Below, in pieces: positions 24,401 to 37,310 of a stretch of DNA of 64,000 nucleotides; position 1 is the first letter of the stretch, and each line of letters opens with the position of its first letter. Made by a program: the position numbers and the translations under genes. The stretch is from Stomoxys calcitrans (Eukaryota > Arthropoda > Insecta > Diptera > Muscidae): positions 190,352,075 through 190,416,074 of the forward strand of contig NC_081552.1 of assembly GCF_963082655.1 (NCBI RefSeq), read 5' to 3'. Below the pieces are notes generated by a model, which was given only the letters and a program-made list of their open reading frames with translations, did no database searches and was not told the DNA's origin.

Positions 24401-26390
24401 TTTTTATATGATAGATTTTCTACCTCACCTAATCTAAGGTACAAAAAAAATCGAATAAAACGGTTCCCCCAGCTGGGATATCCCACAAAATATGGGAACC
24501 CTCAACCTCAGTCAAGGTTATACAAACAAAAGTTTGGCCTTGGAGCTCCAAAACTTTTAGTGGTTTCGCTGCTTCCAATCTACCAAATTCTCTGTTGTAC
24601 TGTGAAATTTTTTAATTTGTTAGTTTACAAAATCTCGAATGCCATTCTCGATGGCACTTTAGTTGAATTTTTCCAAAGTCACTCCTTGGTATTTCTCTTT
24701 TAAGCCATTTTAGCCATTTTTTGTTTTCGTCTCAAACAACTAATCCAATAATCCGAGCCAAGTCAATGAGAATATATGTTGCAAAGTAAACATGAATATA
24801 TAGATATCTTAAGATTTATATTTGATAAAAAGTAATTTAAGGCACCTTAAATCACAATGCCAAAGGCGAACAATAAAGGAAAACCACACAAGTATCGCCC
24901 GGCACAACGACAGGTATGCAAACAAAAACAAAAACGAAATAAGCCCAGAACATGGCACTTATAATTGGATAATGGCCAAAGAAAACACAATAAAATGTGA
25001 TCACCGAAGAAATCCACCGCTGTAGGAATCCATCTAGAAAACCACAAAAAAAAGAGAACCCCACAGGTATTCCTCCATTCACACTTGGTGTATCGATCTA
25101 CACCGACCACCTCATGACAATTGGTATATATCCAAGCAGATTTCGACAACTACTACACGATTCGAGACAAGGTGGAAGATCCCCCCATACATTCTTTTGT
25201 ATGTTTTTTTTTCTGTTGACATCATTTGTTTTAAAATAAATTTGAAATTTAAAACAAAAAGATAGACACAGTGGTGACAGCAGCTGAGCAAATAATAATG
25301 ATGGGTCCAACCCCCTCTCCTATAATGTTTGGAGGGGAAGAGAACCAGGTATCTAAAACTCCACTGTTTGTTGAGATAAGACACCAAATGTTGCTGTACG
25401 TTGAAATAAAAAGGTTTGAAATTCCCACATACCTTTTCGATATATCAGTATTGAAGAGACTTTGCAATATTAATGTACAGTTTTGTTGTTTCAACGTAAT
25501 ATTTGATTATATAGAGAAGAAATCACAACAACACATACTTTAGTGTCATCTACTTAATGCAAGAAAATAAATATGGTGAGATTGTTCTTATTTGTAGTAT
25601 TACAATATTTCAATTTTCTGTATTGCTGTCTATCGCATAGCTGTTAGTATTGCCGATGTTCAAATATTTCACCGAAACTTAGTTTGGTGCAGAATGTTGT
25701 ACAATTTGCATCGTATTGTGGCCCATAATAGATTTAAAAGCTTGTCGCTGGAGCAAGATGATAAGAAATTGTCTTGATATCAAGACAAAACCATGGTGAT
25801 CCTTTAGGAGGAGAAGCCCCAGCACCATATGTGGATCATATGAAAAGTTTTCGTATGAAGAATAATGAATCTGTTCTAAAAAGTGGGACGTTGTCACCAA
25901 ACGGACATATATAGCGGATGCTATTTGGAAATCAGATGTATGAGTAGAGTATGAATCTGACTTTAGAACCAGGTCCAAAATCTGGTTGCCACCCCATGCC
26001 CAAAAAATCCTTAAGCGGTAATGAAGACTGATCGGAACGATTATCGACTCACATAAAGTTAATTGGCTGTGGAGTATGCATCTGATATTAAAAATTCAGT
26101 TTAAATATCTGAGAGCCGACCCACATCTCAATAACCTCTGCAGAAGACTGATGCAAATGAGGTCCATTTGAGAGTACCTACTAGAAGATTTGATTTGTAA
26201 AACCCAATCTCTGATTCGCCATACTTGAGGACAGGTTGTGCGCAATTCTTATAGAATATAGCTGAAATTTGAATGCTGCTTTGGACATACTCCATGTGAA
26301 GTATGGCGTATATTGAGATTTAGGTTGAATGGGTAGCCTACCATAAAGGTTTGACCCATTGTGATACCCCAACGAGAAAGAAAATCTAGA
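24401..26390. other. Unclassified 2-kb stretch, no gene supported
   Basis: Overlapping small ORFs on both strands have no recognised domain, mixed starts and no splice logic. It may be old decayed transposon or intronic DNA. The right end (25680-26390) has a mixed composition that could be an old LINE remnant. Confidence 0.35.
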
Positions 26391-28215
26391 TGAAAAGTAA
26401 AGTGAAAGAGTGAGTACCCATATCAGACCTAGAGTGAAGAAGTGAAGATTTACAAGAAAGAGAGAAGGAATCAAGCATCTTCCCGATCGGAATACTGGTC
26501 CACGCCCAGCAGAGTGTCCACTTGGAGTATGTCAATCAGTGGATCTCATCGTGACCCTAGTCGAAGCCGTCCAGTCTTATTTACATGTATGGGATGTCAT
26601 CCCAAACACATACTTTTAGATCGGAGAAAATTCGCCCCTATAGACCAGGACATGAGAAAGTATTCTGGGATGACATCCCAAACAAACATCTTCTAGATCG
26701 GCCAGATCGAAGAAAACTCGCCCCCATAGACCAGGAAATGAGAAATTATTCTATAGTCTCCTCCTCATCCTTATCAAGACAGCTTACACAACAACCATTA
26801 TGCGGGATTTTCATGTGCGCAGCCATAATGACACAATGCCCGGTTATAACCCCTTAAATAGTGCTCAGTGGTCTCTTGTCTATGGTCATTAGTTCATTCA
26901 TCCTTCTTCGGTCGATGGTGGGCCAGAGTGTGCTGGCAGTTTGGTATCCTCAACTTGCCTGCGACTCTGCACTGGCCATTGCCTCAGTAATTCCGGTGAA
27001 CGATTCTCTGGCCGTTGAGGAGCACTACTTGACATATTCGTTCGCCTTTTCATTTTCCAGAATACCATCGTCTCCGGGAACCCAAGTTAGCAGTGTAGTT
27101 TATTCCGAGATTCCAAATACTCCGTAGAGCATTTTGATACCATCCTTCCCAAATGCAAGACCTTAAGCGCCACCATACTTTCCACATACATTCTGAGTTG
27201 CGAAATCGGTAAATCCATTTCCAGGCTATTATAATGGCACAGACGGCACTGGTGAAAGACCGTACACTTGCTCTGTAGACACACTGACATGCCGGTATCG
27301 TGTATAGATTCCAAATCCATCACTGAATCCATCTTGGAGTCATCTGTAAAGACTAAGGTCTCATCCTCTTCAAACACTGTATCCGTCTGCTACTAATCTT
27401 TTCCAGGAAAGTGAATCGAATTGCATTGGCACAGACCTCTGGTGAATGACCGTACACTCGTGCGGCAGACTCACTAACATGCCGATATCGGGTGCAGACT
27501 CCCAAACACGTCACTGAAGACATATGTAAAGGCCAAGGTCTTATCATTAAACACTGCATCAGTCTCCCACTACTCTTTTCTAGGAAAATGAATCCTGAGA
27601 AACTATACTGAATATACTGAACTATACTCAGTGCCAGATAGTCTAAGACTTTGTTCAGTCTACCCACCGCATATAAAGTATTCAGAATTAAACTGTGACA
27701 GTGTCCATTCTCTTTCAGCATGCTGAGTTACCACAACCTAACCTCAATAGGTTGCCTATCCCGCACAACCTCCAGACCCGTCTGCGATCTGAAACTTAAC
27801 ATTGCCGTGATTCCGGTGCAGTACAGTCTTTGCACCTTCTGGTACCATCCTGTAACGTGTCCTCTTTTCCATAGCCTTCCACCTCTTACCATATGTCAGC
27901 ACTGGTCTCTCGTGCACTCAGCTCAGTTAACTATCTTTTGACTAACTTCTTACTTCCTGCCAAACAACCTGCTTCGGGAATACAAGGCGCCCAGTGATTT
28001 TCGACTTCTTTTCTATTCCTTTCCCTGTACAGTTTCGAATCCAGGACTAGGTCCAGATATTTAGCCAGCTAAACTTTTCGTGATGACGATAAACACCACA
28101 TAAAACGGTTCCAATCCGTGTGATGTTCATAGTCATCCGGTGCCAGGAATAGGATGACGTCGTCCGCATATGCGATCAGCTTGACGCCATCCCCATTGAG
28201 ATCAAATACGACTTC
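26391..28215 (-). mobile_element. Highly degenerate LINE
   Basis: An RT catalytic segment IAYADDVILF is readable on the minus strand near 28150-28180. RNase H-like relics (EDETLVFTDDSKMDS, 27087-27377) follow in the proper order. A segment of about 200 bp is repeated within it (27220-27400 versus 27410-27600), and a separate 80-bp tandem duplication lies at 26587-26745. Confidence 0.6.
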
Positions 28216-28249
28216 GACAATCATTTAATAATCAAAATATCGAAAAATC

Positions 28250-29085
28250 TTTTAATATATATAGGGAGTATAGAGACATAAGTTCGGTCGGGCCTCCAGC
28301 TCCGACAATACATCTTTTGTAAGCACATAGCAACCTCGAAATCTGGTAATAAATACGCCTTTTATAGTCCCAACACCTTAAATCGAATGATCGGTATATA
28401 TGGCAGCTACCTCCAAATATAGACCGATAATGACCATATTGAGTAAGGATATCGAAGGGTATTACATAGCTCACAAGAACTTAAATTGGAAGATCGGCAT
28501 ATATGGCAGCTACATCTATATAGGCCGAACTGGACTATAGTGGTTATGGATATTAAAGGGTATAACACATCTTACTTTGCCAGATTTTAGCCAAATCGAG
28601 TAATAAATGCGTCTTTTATGGGCCCAAGAACTTAAAGCGGGAGATCGGTGTATATGGCAGCTATATCCAAATTAAAACCGATCTGGACCATATTTGGCAC
28701 TGATATCAAGAGTTCTTACACAACTCTATGCGCCAAATATCAGCGAAGATGGGCCTAAGACTCAGATTCGACACATTGGTCTGTAGGGGCTCAAGAAATC
28801 AAATCAGGAGATCGGTTTATATGGGAGCTATATCCAAATCTGAACCGATATGGCCCCCGATATGTAAACCCCAATGACCAATCAAGTGGCTAGCTTTACA
28901 CTTTCGACCGCTATCGTGTTTTGACAGACGGACGGACGGGCGGCCGGACGGGTGGACGGACGGACATGACAAGATCGTCTGAGTTTTTAACGACGATCCA
29001 TAATATATATACTTTGTAGTGTCGGATATGGATATTTCGAAGTGTGCAAACGGAATAAACCCCCATCCTTAGGTGGTGGGTATTG
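28250..29085 (+). repeat. mini-me-like tandem element, forward, block
   Basis: It starts with AGTTCGGTCGGGCCTCC, has four units (ATCGGTATATATGGCAGCTA), the GACGGACGGACGGGCGG tract, the AGATCGTCTGAGTTTTTAACGACG core and the end CCCCATCCTTAGGTGGTGGG. Confidence 0.75.
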
Positions 29086-29089
29086 TGTT

Positions 29090-29370
29090 GGCGGTTTGTT
29101 TGTTTATGTTTTTTTCGATAAATGAAGGGGGAAGGAGCCTCCCCCTTACCCAAATTTTCATAAACCCCGCCCAAACGGACGCATAGACCTATCAGCGCAT
29201 TATGGGACTTAAATGAAAGGTATTTGAGAAAATAGAACAAATCTGACACCCACTTTCGGGACTAAGCATCTTGAGGGCCGACCATCCCCAATAGCACCCA
29301 CCAAACGAGACATATTTACCAAGCAAAGGAATATGGGGCTCAAATGAAAGATATTTGGCTAAAGAGTGCG
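29090..29370 (+). repeat. Second tandem repeat family, forward fragment
   Basis: It is characterised by GGGGCTCAAATGAAAGATATTTG and runs of C. The same family, reversed, fills 29970-31690. Confidence 0.55.
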
Positions 29371-29785
29371 AATGTGATATCCGTTTGTAACACCTCGCAA
29401 TATTCGTCTAAGTCTCCATAGAGTATATATATTCTTGATCGTCTTGACGTTCTGAGTCGATTTAGCCCACTCCCACCGTCCGTCCGTCTGTCGAAATCAC
29501 GATAGCAGTCGAACGCGTACAGCTAGCCGCTTAAAATTTTGCACAGATACTTAATATTGATGTAGGTCGTTGGGGTATACAAATGGACCATATCGGTTTA
29601 GATTAAGATATAGCTCCCATATAGACCGATCTCCCGATTGGACTTCTTTAGCCCCTGGAAGTCGCAATTTTTGCCCAATTTGACTGAAATTTTTCATATA
29701 ACGTTCCGTTATGACTTCCACAAATATGTCCAGTTCTGAGGAGTACGCAGGGTGGGGCGGCCACCCACGTACTTACAAATAAACA
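29371..29785 (-). repeat. mini-me-like element, reverse, short
   Basis: Core ATATATATTCTTGATCGTCTTGACG, GTCCGTCCGTCTGTC and one unit with TAGCTCCCATATAGACCGATCTCCC are present. A SINE truncates it. Confidence 0.7.
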
Positions 29786-29967
29786 ACAAATTTCGTCCAT
29801 GAACATTCCACTAAGGAAAAGAGGGGCAAACTTCTCACATATCAATGAGTGCAGCGGGTTCAAGTTTTAAGCTCAATGATAAGGAGCCACCTTTTTATAG
29901 CCGAGTCCGTACGGTGTGCCGCAGTGCGACACCTGGCATAGTATCTCACAAATGTTGCCAGCATTAG
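29786..29967 (-). mobile_element. tRNA-derived SINE, lacking the tRNA head
   Basis: The body from TTTCGTCCATGAACATTCCACT to CAAATGTTGCCAGCATTAG is kept. The head is missing. Confidence 0.7.
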
Positions 29968-29969
29968 CC

Positions 29970-31690
29970 CGTACTTAGCCCTGAAAAAATATCAGCATCG
30001 TGTTCTACTCTCAAATTTCTTTAATTTGAGCCCCAATTGCCATTGGTTTAGGGGGAGTTTTTCAGGGGATGGCACGACCCCCAAACATTTGGCCTCAAAC
30101 TTGGATATCAAATTCGTTTTCTACTATCAAATACCTATTATTTATCGCCATAGTAGGCAATCATGACCGGTTTGAAGGGAGTTTGGAGGCGGACTCCGAA
30201 GTAATAGCAGCAATGTGCTAGAGCACGATTTTGTTTAAGCCCCATAATGGCTATCAAGATATTTTATTAATTTATTTTTTTATTGGTTGTCTTCATTTAA
30301 AATAATATTTCAAAGCGACCCCTTGGGATACTACATTCTTAAGAACCGCAGGTCCTCCTGTGTCCATCCCAATTTGAGGGTAAAATGTGTACTCTATTAC
30401 CAAAGACCTTTTATTGCTGTCCCATTCTATCCTGATCGGCCTTCATATATTATTTTATATATTATTCTTAATTCCTTTTTTTTGGGTAGGATAGGGGAAG
30501 GAGGATTGCCCCCTGACCTGTCCTTTCATTTGAGTACAATATATTCTCGGTCATTCTACATGACAGTTTGGCGTTGCATTTATTGGGAGGAGAGGGTCGC
30601 CCCTCCCGTATGCCAAGATTCAGTCTTTTATTGTCGCGATCTACTGTCTTGCGGAACGGTAGGACGTGACCCAGATACTTGAATCCATATACCACCATTA
30701 GATTCGAAATATACTGTCATAGACCTTTCTTTTAATTGACATATTATCATGATTGAGCTACACGTCCTAATGAAGGGTATTTTGTGCGTGGGCCGGTCCC
30801 AGACACTGTCCTAATTGTGCATTCCAGATTCGTAGTCAAGTCTCAATGACCTTTCATTCGATGCCCATTTTATGCCCGTTTTGTGTTTTTTTTTTTTTTG
30901 ATTGGGGAGGCCCCCTAGACACCTTGGACAAAATTCTTATAACAGATGTGTACTCAGCTTCCAAATATCTTTCGTATGATACCCATATTGTCCCAATCGG
31001 TAAATTGGTTCTGTTGGGGGGTTTTGGGTGGTGGGGTGGGCTCTCAAACACCAAAAAATAATTTTTTGTCCCAGATTTGTATTCTACTTTTGAATACCTT
31101 TTATTTGATACCCAAAGCGGTTGAAGTGTCCGGTTGGGTGGTGTTTTTAGGGGTGGGGGCCCCCCGACACTTAGGGTAACATTTAAATGCCAAGTTCGTA
31201 CTCTATTCTCAAATATCTTTCATTTGATACCCATATTGGCCAAAGCGGTGAAAGTGTTCTCTTGGGGCTTTTTTTGGGGGTTGAGGACCCCCCCGACACT
31301 AAATGTGACATTTGTATACTAAATTCGTAATCTACTGTTAATTACGTTTCTTTTGATTCCCATATTGTCGCAATCAGTGCACATGTCCGTTCGGGTGGGT
31401 TTTGGGATGGGGCGTCCCCCCCAGAATTATTTTAAGATTTCGTGTTTTTGGGGTATCATAAGGTGACATACAAATTTCGCTTAAATCGGTGCACGCATCT
31501 TCGAGATCTGGCGTTTTTGAAAATTGGGGTATGGGGGAGGGTCCGCCCCCCCCCCCCCCTCTGTTCGTACTCTATTCCCAAGATTTTACTTGTTTTTTTT
31601 TTTCGATTCTATCCCACTGTGCAACATACCTAAAATGGTGAAGGGCCTCAAACCAACTTTAGGCCATTCTTACTTGTTTTCAACTATTTA
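29970..31690 (-). repeat. Second tandem repeat family, 110-150 bp units
   Basis: About ten irregular units share TACTCTA(C/T)T..CAAATA(C/T)CTTT followed by CATTTGATACCCATATTG(G/T)CC and a G-rich run GGTTTTGGG(T/G)GGTGGGG..CCCCC(C/G)GACAC. The G/C-rich half stands out from AT-rich surroundings. A related piece lies at 42420-42745. No coding potential. Confidence 0.65.
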
Positions 31691-32189
31691 GTCTATTTAG
31701 TCTTCCCACTATCATACATTTCTCCTTGACCCTGAATTTCAAATCGCTCTTTTCTTGTGCTCCAACACTTCATTAGTGATGAGCATTGTTAATAAATAAA
31801 GTGTAAACAAATACAAGGCATAAACAAAAAAAAAATACACATTTTGAAGCATATTGACAATGTTAGGTACGAAATCTTAACTTATTGCGAAGATCATCAT
31901 CATCTGTTCATTAACTGATGGAAGCAAAAAAGAAAAAAAATCTCTTAAGAAAAATTAAATGCTCTTAATCTGTTCCAATTCATTTCCAAGAAATCGCATA
32001 TGCACACTCTTTGGGGGGTTAAAAACGCACACTCTCACTCACTGGCATATGTAAAGGCGCGAAAATATTTTTTTTTTTTTTTCTTTTTAATTTTATTTCA
32101 TTGACAAGAGAAGATTCTTGGCGAATTTTGTTGTTGTTACATTTTTTTTTCGAAAATCTATTCAAAATATTGCCCACTATAGTGGCCGC
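31691..32189. other. Single-copy-looking DNA upstream of a candidate promoter
   Basis: No repeat family recognised. It contains homopolymer T and A runs (32069-32082, 32139-32149) and ACACTCTCACTCACTGGC at about 32024. Confidence 0.4.
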
Positions 32190-32224
32190 TCAGTCTTTAA
32201 CGAACTGCACGATCGAGTGGATTT
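32190..32224 (+). promoter_or_regulatory. Candidate Inr/DPE core promoter
   Basis: TCAGTC at 32190-32195 matches the fly initiator TCA(G/T)T(C/T). Taking the A (32192) as +1, positions +28 to +33 read GGATTT, one mismatch from the DPE consensus, with the favoured G at +24. The spacing is the strict one required for Inr-DPE promoters, and there is no TATA box. The following 1.4 kb is A-rich, like a fly 5' leader, and leads to a small ORF ending at a splice donor. Confidence 0.45.
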
Positions 32225-33580
32225 CAATTTGAAAACGTTAACGCCCAAAGACCAAAGAGTCGACGCGAAAATTCGTTGAATTCATAGAAGGAAATTAAGC
32301 AAAATTCAAAAGAAGAAGAAAAAATTTGTATAAAATAAAATAAAAATATACAAAAAGCAAAGCAAAGCTAACAAAAAAAAAAGATATAAGCATTTGAATA
32401 CAGCTGAGGTGCGGGCTCGCTCTAGTCTTATACAATTGTTGAACAAAATTTGCATTTAGTTACAAAAAAAAATCTTTTCATATACCTATATCGAAATAAA
32501 AGAAGAGTGAGAAACTTAAAATAGTTAGAACCATTTAAGGCTTAAAACAGAAAAATAAAAAAGCCATACCAAATACTTCCTCAATTTGTTGCTAGAGTGT
32601 CTGTCCTTCGGCACATTTTGTGGCTTGATATAGGTGCCAACAAATTACCTGCATTTTGTGGTGGCTGCTCTTCACCTGAGCAAGAATTTGCCAATCAATG
32701 AAATTTTCTGGGGGAAAATTGCCAATGCTCCCCATGTTCAATGAATAGTTGGTGTCAATCTTGTTAAAAGTGTAAACATTTTTTACTTTCTGTAAATCAA
32801 AAAACACAAACAACAAAAACAGAAGCACAAAGATCATCACGGCTACAAAAATAAATCGAAAGTTTCGCAGACGGAAGGAAACAAGCCGCTACAATCGCAA
32901 ACGAAATTAAAATCGTATAAAGTATTTTTAAATATAAAAAAAACAGCAAAAAAACAAAAACAACGACCTTCTATTGGTGTTAAAGATCATTTGAATACAA
33001 ATTAAATTAGAAACAGAAAAAAAACCTTAGGCACACACACACAGAGGCACCTTAGCAAAACAAAAAAAAAAAAAAAGAAAAACAAAACAGCAAGTTTGCT
33101 TTTTTTTGAAAATATCCCCAAAAGAAAAATCGCCAGAATCGTCTTTGGGAAAGTGACGTTGTTTGGCGCATCTGCATTGCTTGTGTAAATCGGAAAAGAA
33201 AAACAGATTCTTGGCTTATTTTTGCATTAACTTGGCATTGCCGCGCTAGCCTGCTCCAGCTGAAACTTAAAACAAAAAACAAATCTAATAAAACATGAGT
33301 TATCGATTTCGCACCTATGTGAGCTTCATTTTTTTATATATAAAAATTTTTTTTTGTGTATTAATTCCTCACTACTAATTGTGATTCCTAGAATAATTCA
33401 TAACCGCCGCCTGACCTTTTGCCCACCTTTCCACGTTTGCTAACCATTTGCCTGGCTTTGTTTTTCCACCTTTCCTTGCCAATTAACCGCTAAATATTGG
33501 AGGTTGAAACCAACTGCTTAACCACGTGCTACCTACCTTGCAGAAATATTTCACATATTTGTGAAATACTTTTAAGAATC
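32225..33580 (+). other. Candidate 5' leader or intron, A-rich
   Basis: Long AAAACAAAAA-type runs without repeat-family signatures, bounded by the Inr/DPE candidate and the mini-ORF at 33581. It contains several ATGs (for example near 32697), so if transcribed it probably contains an intron or uORFs. Confidence 0.35.
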
Positions 33581-33604
33581 ATGCCATTTTATGCGGATGG
33601 AAAG
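33581..33604 (+). CDS. Ect4: Candidate 8-codon alternative first exon of Ect4
   Basis: ATG at 33581 opens MPFYADGK and runs straight into a donor AAG|GTAAAAGT at 33605, in phase 0. It would splice in frame to the core acceptor at 44355. It lies at the end of single-copy-looking DNA that starts with an Inr/DPE match. The peptide is too short for similarity arguments, so the case rests on phase and position only. Confidence 0.35.
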
Positions 33605-33790
33605 GTAAAAGTATACAAGTCGAAATGGCATAAACACATTGAAATTTTATAAAATCTCCTAAATAGATAATTTTCCAAAATTTTAACCCTTCTAATTGAT
33701 TGGCCTAATTTGTTTGCATTTTACGATAATTAATCGGAACATATGGTAAATGACTTGTAAAGTTCCAATTGCCAATATTAACTACCAACA

Positions 33791-34796
33791 AGTAACAGCG
33801 TCCTAATTTCGGCTGGGCCGAATCTTGGGAACCCACCACCATGGATTCTGCTTAAAATTTATGCAAAATAAATTTAATGAAAGGGCCTAATTGTATTCTC
33901 TACATACCAAACTTCTGTCAAACCAGCAAAAATAAAAGATTCTAGGAACCGAACAAGGATAATCGAGAGACTGGTTTATATGGGAGCCATATCAGGTTAT
34001 AGACTGATTTGAACCCTATTTGGCACAGTTGTTGCAAGTCATAACAAAATACTTTGTGCAAAATTTAAGCTAAATCCGTCAAAAATTGCGGCTTCCAGGG
34101 GCCCAAGAAGTCAAATCGGAAGATCGGTTTATATGGGAGCTATTTCAGGTTATAGACCGATATGGACCTTACTCAACACAAATGCAGGAAGTAAGAAAAA
34201 AAAACACTACATACTCAATTTCAGCCAAATCGGAAAAAAATGGGCCTTTTAAGTGCCCAAGAAGTCAAATCGGAAGATCGGTTTATATGGGAGCTATTTC
34301 AGGTTATAGACCGATATGGACCTTACTCAACACAAATGCAGGAAGTAAGAAAAAAAAAAAAAACACTACATACTCAATTTCAGCCAAATCGGAAAAAAAT
34401 TGGGCCTTTTAAGGGCTCAAGAAACCAAATCCGGAGATCGGTTTATATGGGAGCTATATCAGGTTATAAACCGATTCGGACCGTACTTGGCACAGTTGTT
34501 GGAAGTCATAACAAAATGCTTTGCGCAAAATTTAAGCTAAATCCGACAAAAATTGCGGCTTCTAGGGGCTCAAGAAGTCAAATCAGGAGATCGGTTAATA
34601 TCGGAGCTATATCTAAATCTGAACCGATATAGCCCATTTTAAACCCCCAACGACCTACATCATTATTAAGTATCTGTGTAAAATTTCAAGCGGCTAGCTT
34701 TACGCGTTCGACCGCTATCGTGATTTCGGCAGACAGACGGACGACCGGCATTGCTAGATCGACTCAGAACGACGAGACGATGAAGAATATATATGG
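33791..34796 (+). repeat. mini-me-like tandem element, forward
   Basis: It begins TTTCGGCTGGGCCGAATCTTGG with four units. Two units (34090-34250 and 34250-34420) are nearly identical, with TATGGACCTTACTCAACACAAATGCAGG and an A-run. It ends in the TA tract at GAAGAATATATATG, where a LINE 3' end abuts. Confidence 0.8.
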
Positions 34797-37310
34797 GTTA
34801 GGTTAGATTGGAAAGAGGGTGCAGCTAACAATCCGCTCCATGCCACTATGGACATACACTCAAGCCAGTAATCGGCTTGTTGTGCGCTCCAAATACAAAA
34901 AAAAGTAACCTCGAAAAAGAAAATGTAGGTTAGAAATTCCGTGCTTTAATTGTTTTCCATGCCATTCCATGTCCCTAAGTTGGTTCATGTCTGGTATAGT
35001 ATCCCCACCTAAATCCCTACACAAGCTATCACTTGCCGCACCGATTTTACATACAGTGAGCTCGTAGTCCTATGTGCCCCGCCATTATACCAATATACTG
35101 ACCTCCTTCTTACTTCCTTTCAGTAATAGCCTGGTCTTCTCACGATCTGGATGCCCCCATAGGATTTTCGCCTTCCTACCGACCGTTTCGCTGTTCCACA
35201 ATGTTGCATGTGCATACGTCGCCCACGCTCTTAACTCGAACTGCGTCGACCCGAAAGACTTCGGATTAACCAAATTTATTGACGGCAGTCCTCTGGCCTT
35301 CACCGCCAAATCATTTGTCCTTTCATTCCCTCTTACTCCGTAATGACCCGGCACCCAAACGATGCGGATCGTACCATACTCAGAGAAGGCGTTAACCTTC
35401 TTCTTACATTCCAAGACTGTTCGTGACCTTACCGTCCTGGCTGTTATTGCCCTTGTGGCACTTTTACTTTCGGTAAAGGTGTTCATACTCTACATCCTCG
35501 CGTTAACACCACACCATTTCACATTTCAACATTTCAGTCTACAACAGATCTCAGTCCTTGGATTCTCAATGTAGACCCCCAGGCCCACTCTATGCTCTAG
35601 CTTTAATCCATCCGTGTAACATAATCTTCCAAATGGCCATACTAGGGTTCCGTCAATACAAGACTGTGCCGATGGCAGCAGTGCCTCGCACTCGACTTTA
35701 AGGTTCATCTCTGGTATCCGATCGAAAACCTCTTCCCTTCCTTCTAGGTTTCCTATCGTCGCCTCGATTATACCGCGATAGTATGAGCTGCTGCCATCCT
35801 CAATCCATTCTCTCATCGCTCCCATAGATACCAAGACAACATGTTCACTGAACCTGTTGTTGTATGGTCCTAACGTAGCACTTTTTTCCATAGCAGTCCA
35901 CCAAACTACTGAGGCGTAAATAAGTATTGATCAATTCACGCATTCCGTGATCGCCCGGATCTCTGCCTGCAGGACCGTATTATAGTCAGGCAGTCTAAAG
36001 CAGATCTCAGTCCTTGGGTTCTCTATGTAGACCCCCAGGCTCACTCTGTCCTCTAGTTTTGATCCTGAGTCCAAGACTGTGCCGCTGGCAGCAGTGCCTC
36101 GCACTCGACCTCATGTGTCGTTTCAGGTATCCAATCGGAAACCCCTTCCCTTCCTACCAGGTTTCCTATCGTCGCCTCGATTATACCGCGATGGTATGAA
36201 CTGCTCCCATCCTCAATCCATCTTTCCATCGCCTTAAGTCTCATAGCCGCAGTGGCTGCCACACACTTAGTCTGTATGTCTATGGGTCGGATATCTATAA
36301 TAGTCTACAGTGCCAAGACAATATGTTCTCTGAACCTGTTGTATGGTCCTTATGTGGCACTTTTTCTCCATAGCAGTCCACCAAATTTCTGAGGCGTAAG
36401 TAAGTATTGGTCTAATCACGCTCCTGTAGAGCCAGTGAACTATCCTCGGATTCAGGCCCCATTTCGAGTCTACGACCTATGGTCTTCATTGTGCCCAACA
36501 TGCGTGAGCCTTCTCAGTACGCTCCTGAATGTAACACTTCCAATTCAGTTTCCTGTCCAAGATCAACCCTATGTATTTGACCTTGTCATATATCGGAATC
36601 GTCTTATTGAGGAAACGTGGGGCGTTTAATTGGCCCATCTTCGTATTCCTTGTGAACAGGTATATTTCAGTCTTCTCTAGGTTATAATTGAGACTTCTGG
36701 GTCTAGCCCAGTCATATGGCATATGCAAGACCCTTTCGGCCCTTCTGCAAAGCTGGTTCGGATCCTTCCCCCTCGAAAGTATTATAACATCGTCTGCGTA
36801 GCAAACGAGCTCAAATCCCACCATAGTCAGCATCCGTAATAGGTTATTTATGGTGGTCACCCATAGGAATGGCGATAAAATGCCCCCTGTGGCGTGCCTT
36901 GTGCTACTTTCTCCCTTATATTTATGTCATGGGACCCACAATTTATCCACCTCTTCCTTACCATATGGTTTATCCAGTCTCTAAGGACCCGGTCCACTCG
37001 GTACTGGTCTAAGCATTGTATCAGTGTGTCGGTCAGCACATTGTTAAAAGCCCCTTCGATGTCAATGCATACCGCCAGTGTATACGTTTTGGCATCGAAG
37101 GAATCTTCTATTTTATGCACAACCTCGTGCAGGGCAGTCTCCACCGACCTTCCCTTGTCCCTTCCCTTCCTCTTTATCCTGGTGTCCACAATACATTCCA
37201 TAGTTTTGAGTAGAAAGGGCGTAAGGCTTATATAAGCCTTGCAGGGCTTGGGCATAAATACCACCCTTGCCCGCTGCCAGGCTTTCGGAGTATATGCAAG
37301 TCCTAGGCAC
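34797..37310 (-). mobile_element. LINE with RT and RNase H, internally duplicated
   Basis: Minus strand, 5' to 3': RT with RARVVFMPKPCKAY, LAVCIDIEGAFNNVLTDTLIQ and INIREKVAQGTPQG (36857-37300), an intact VCYADDVIILSRG and DKVKYIGLILDRKLNWKCYI (36486-36860), RNase H starts (CYTDGLKLEHRVGLGVYIENPRTEI, 35526-35891), then WVPGHYGVRGNERTNDLA (35085-35486), and a 3' end with CCTAACC at 34797. The linker/RNase H start is present twice (35540-35840 and 35990-36250), a partial tandem duplication. Frameshifts make it inactive. Confidence 0.85.

Noticed and set aside
24401..26390. A host gene in the 2-kb stretch with overlapping ORFs (for example 24847-25149)
   Set aside because: ORFs are short, start at non-ATG codons in part, and show no domain or splice pattern.
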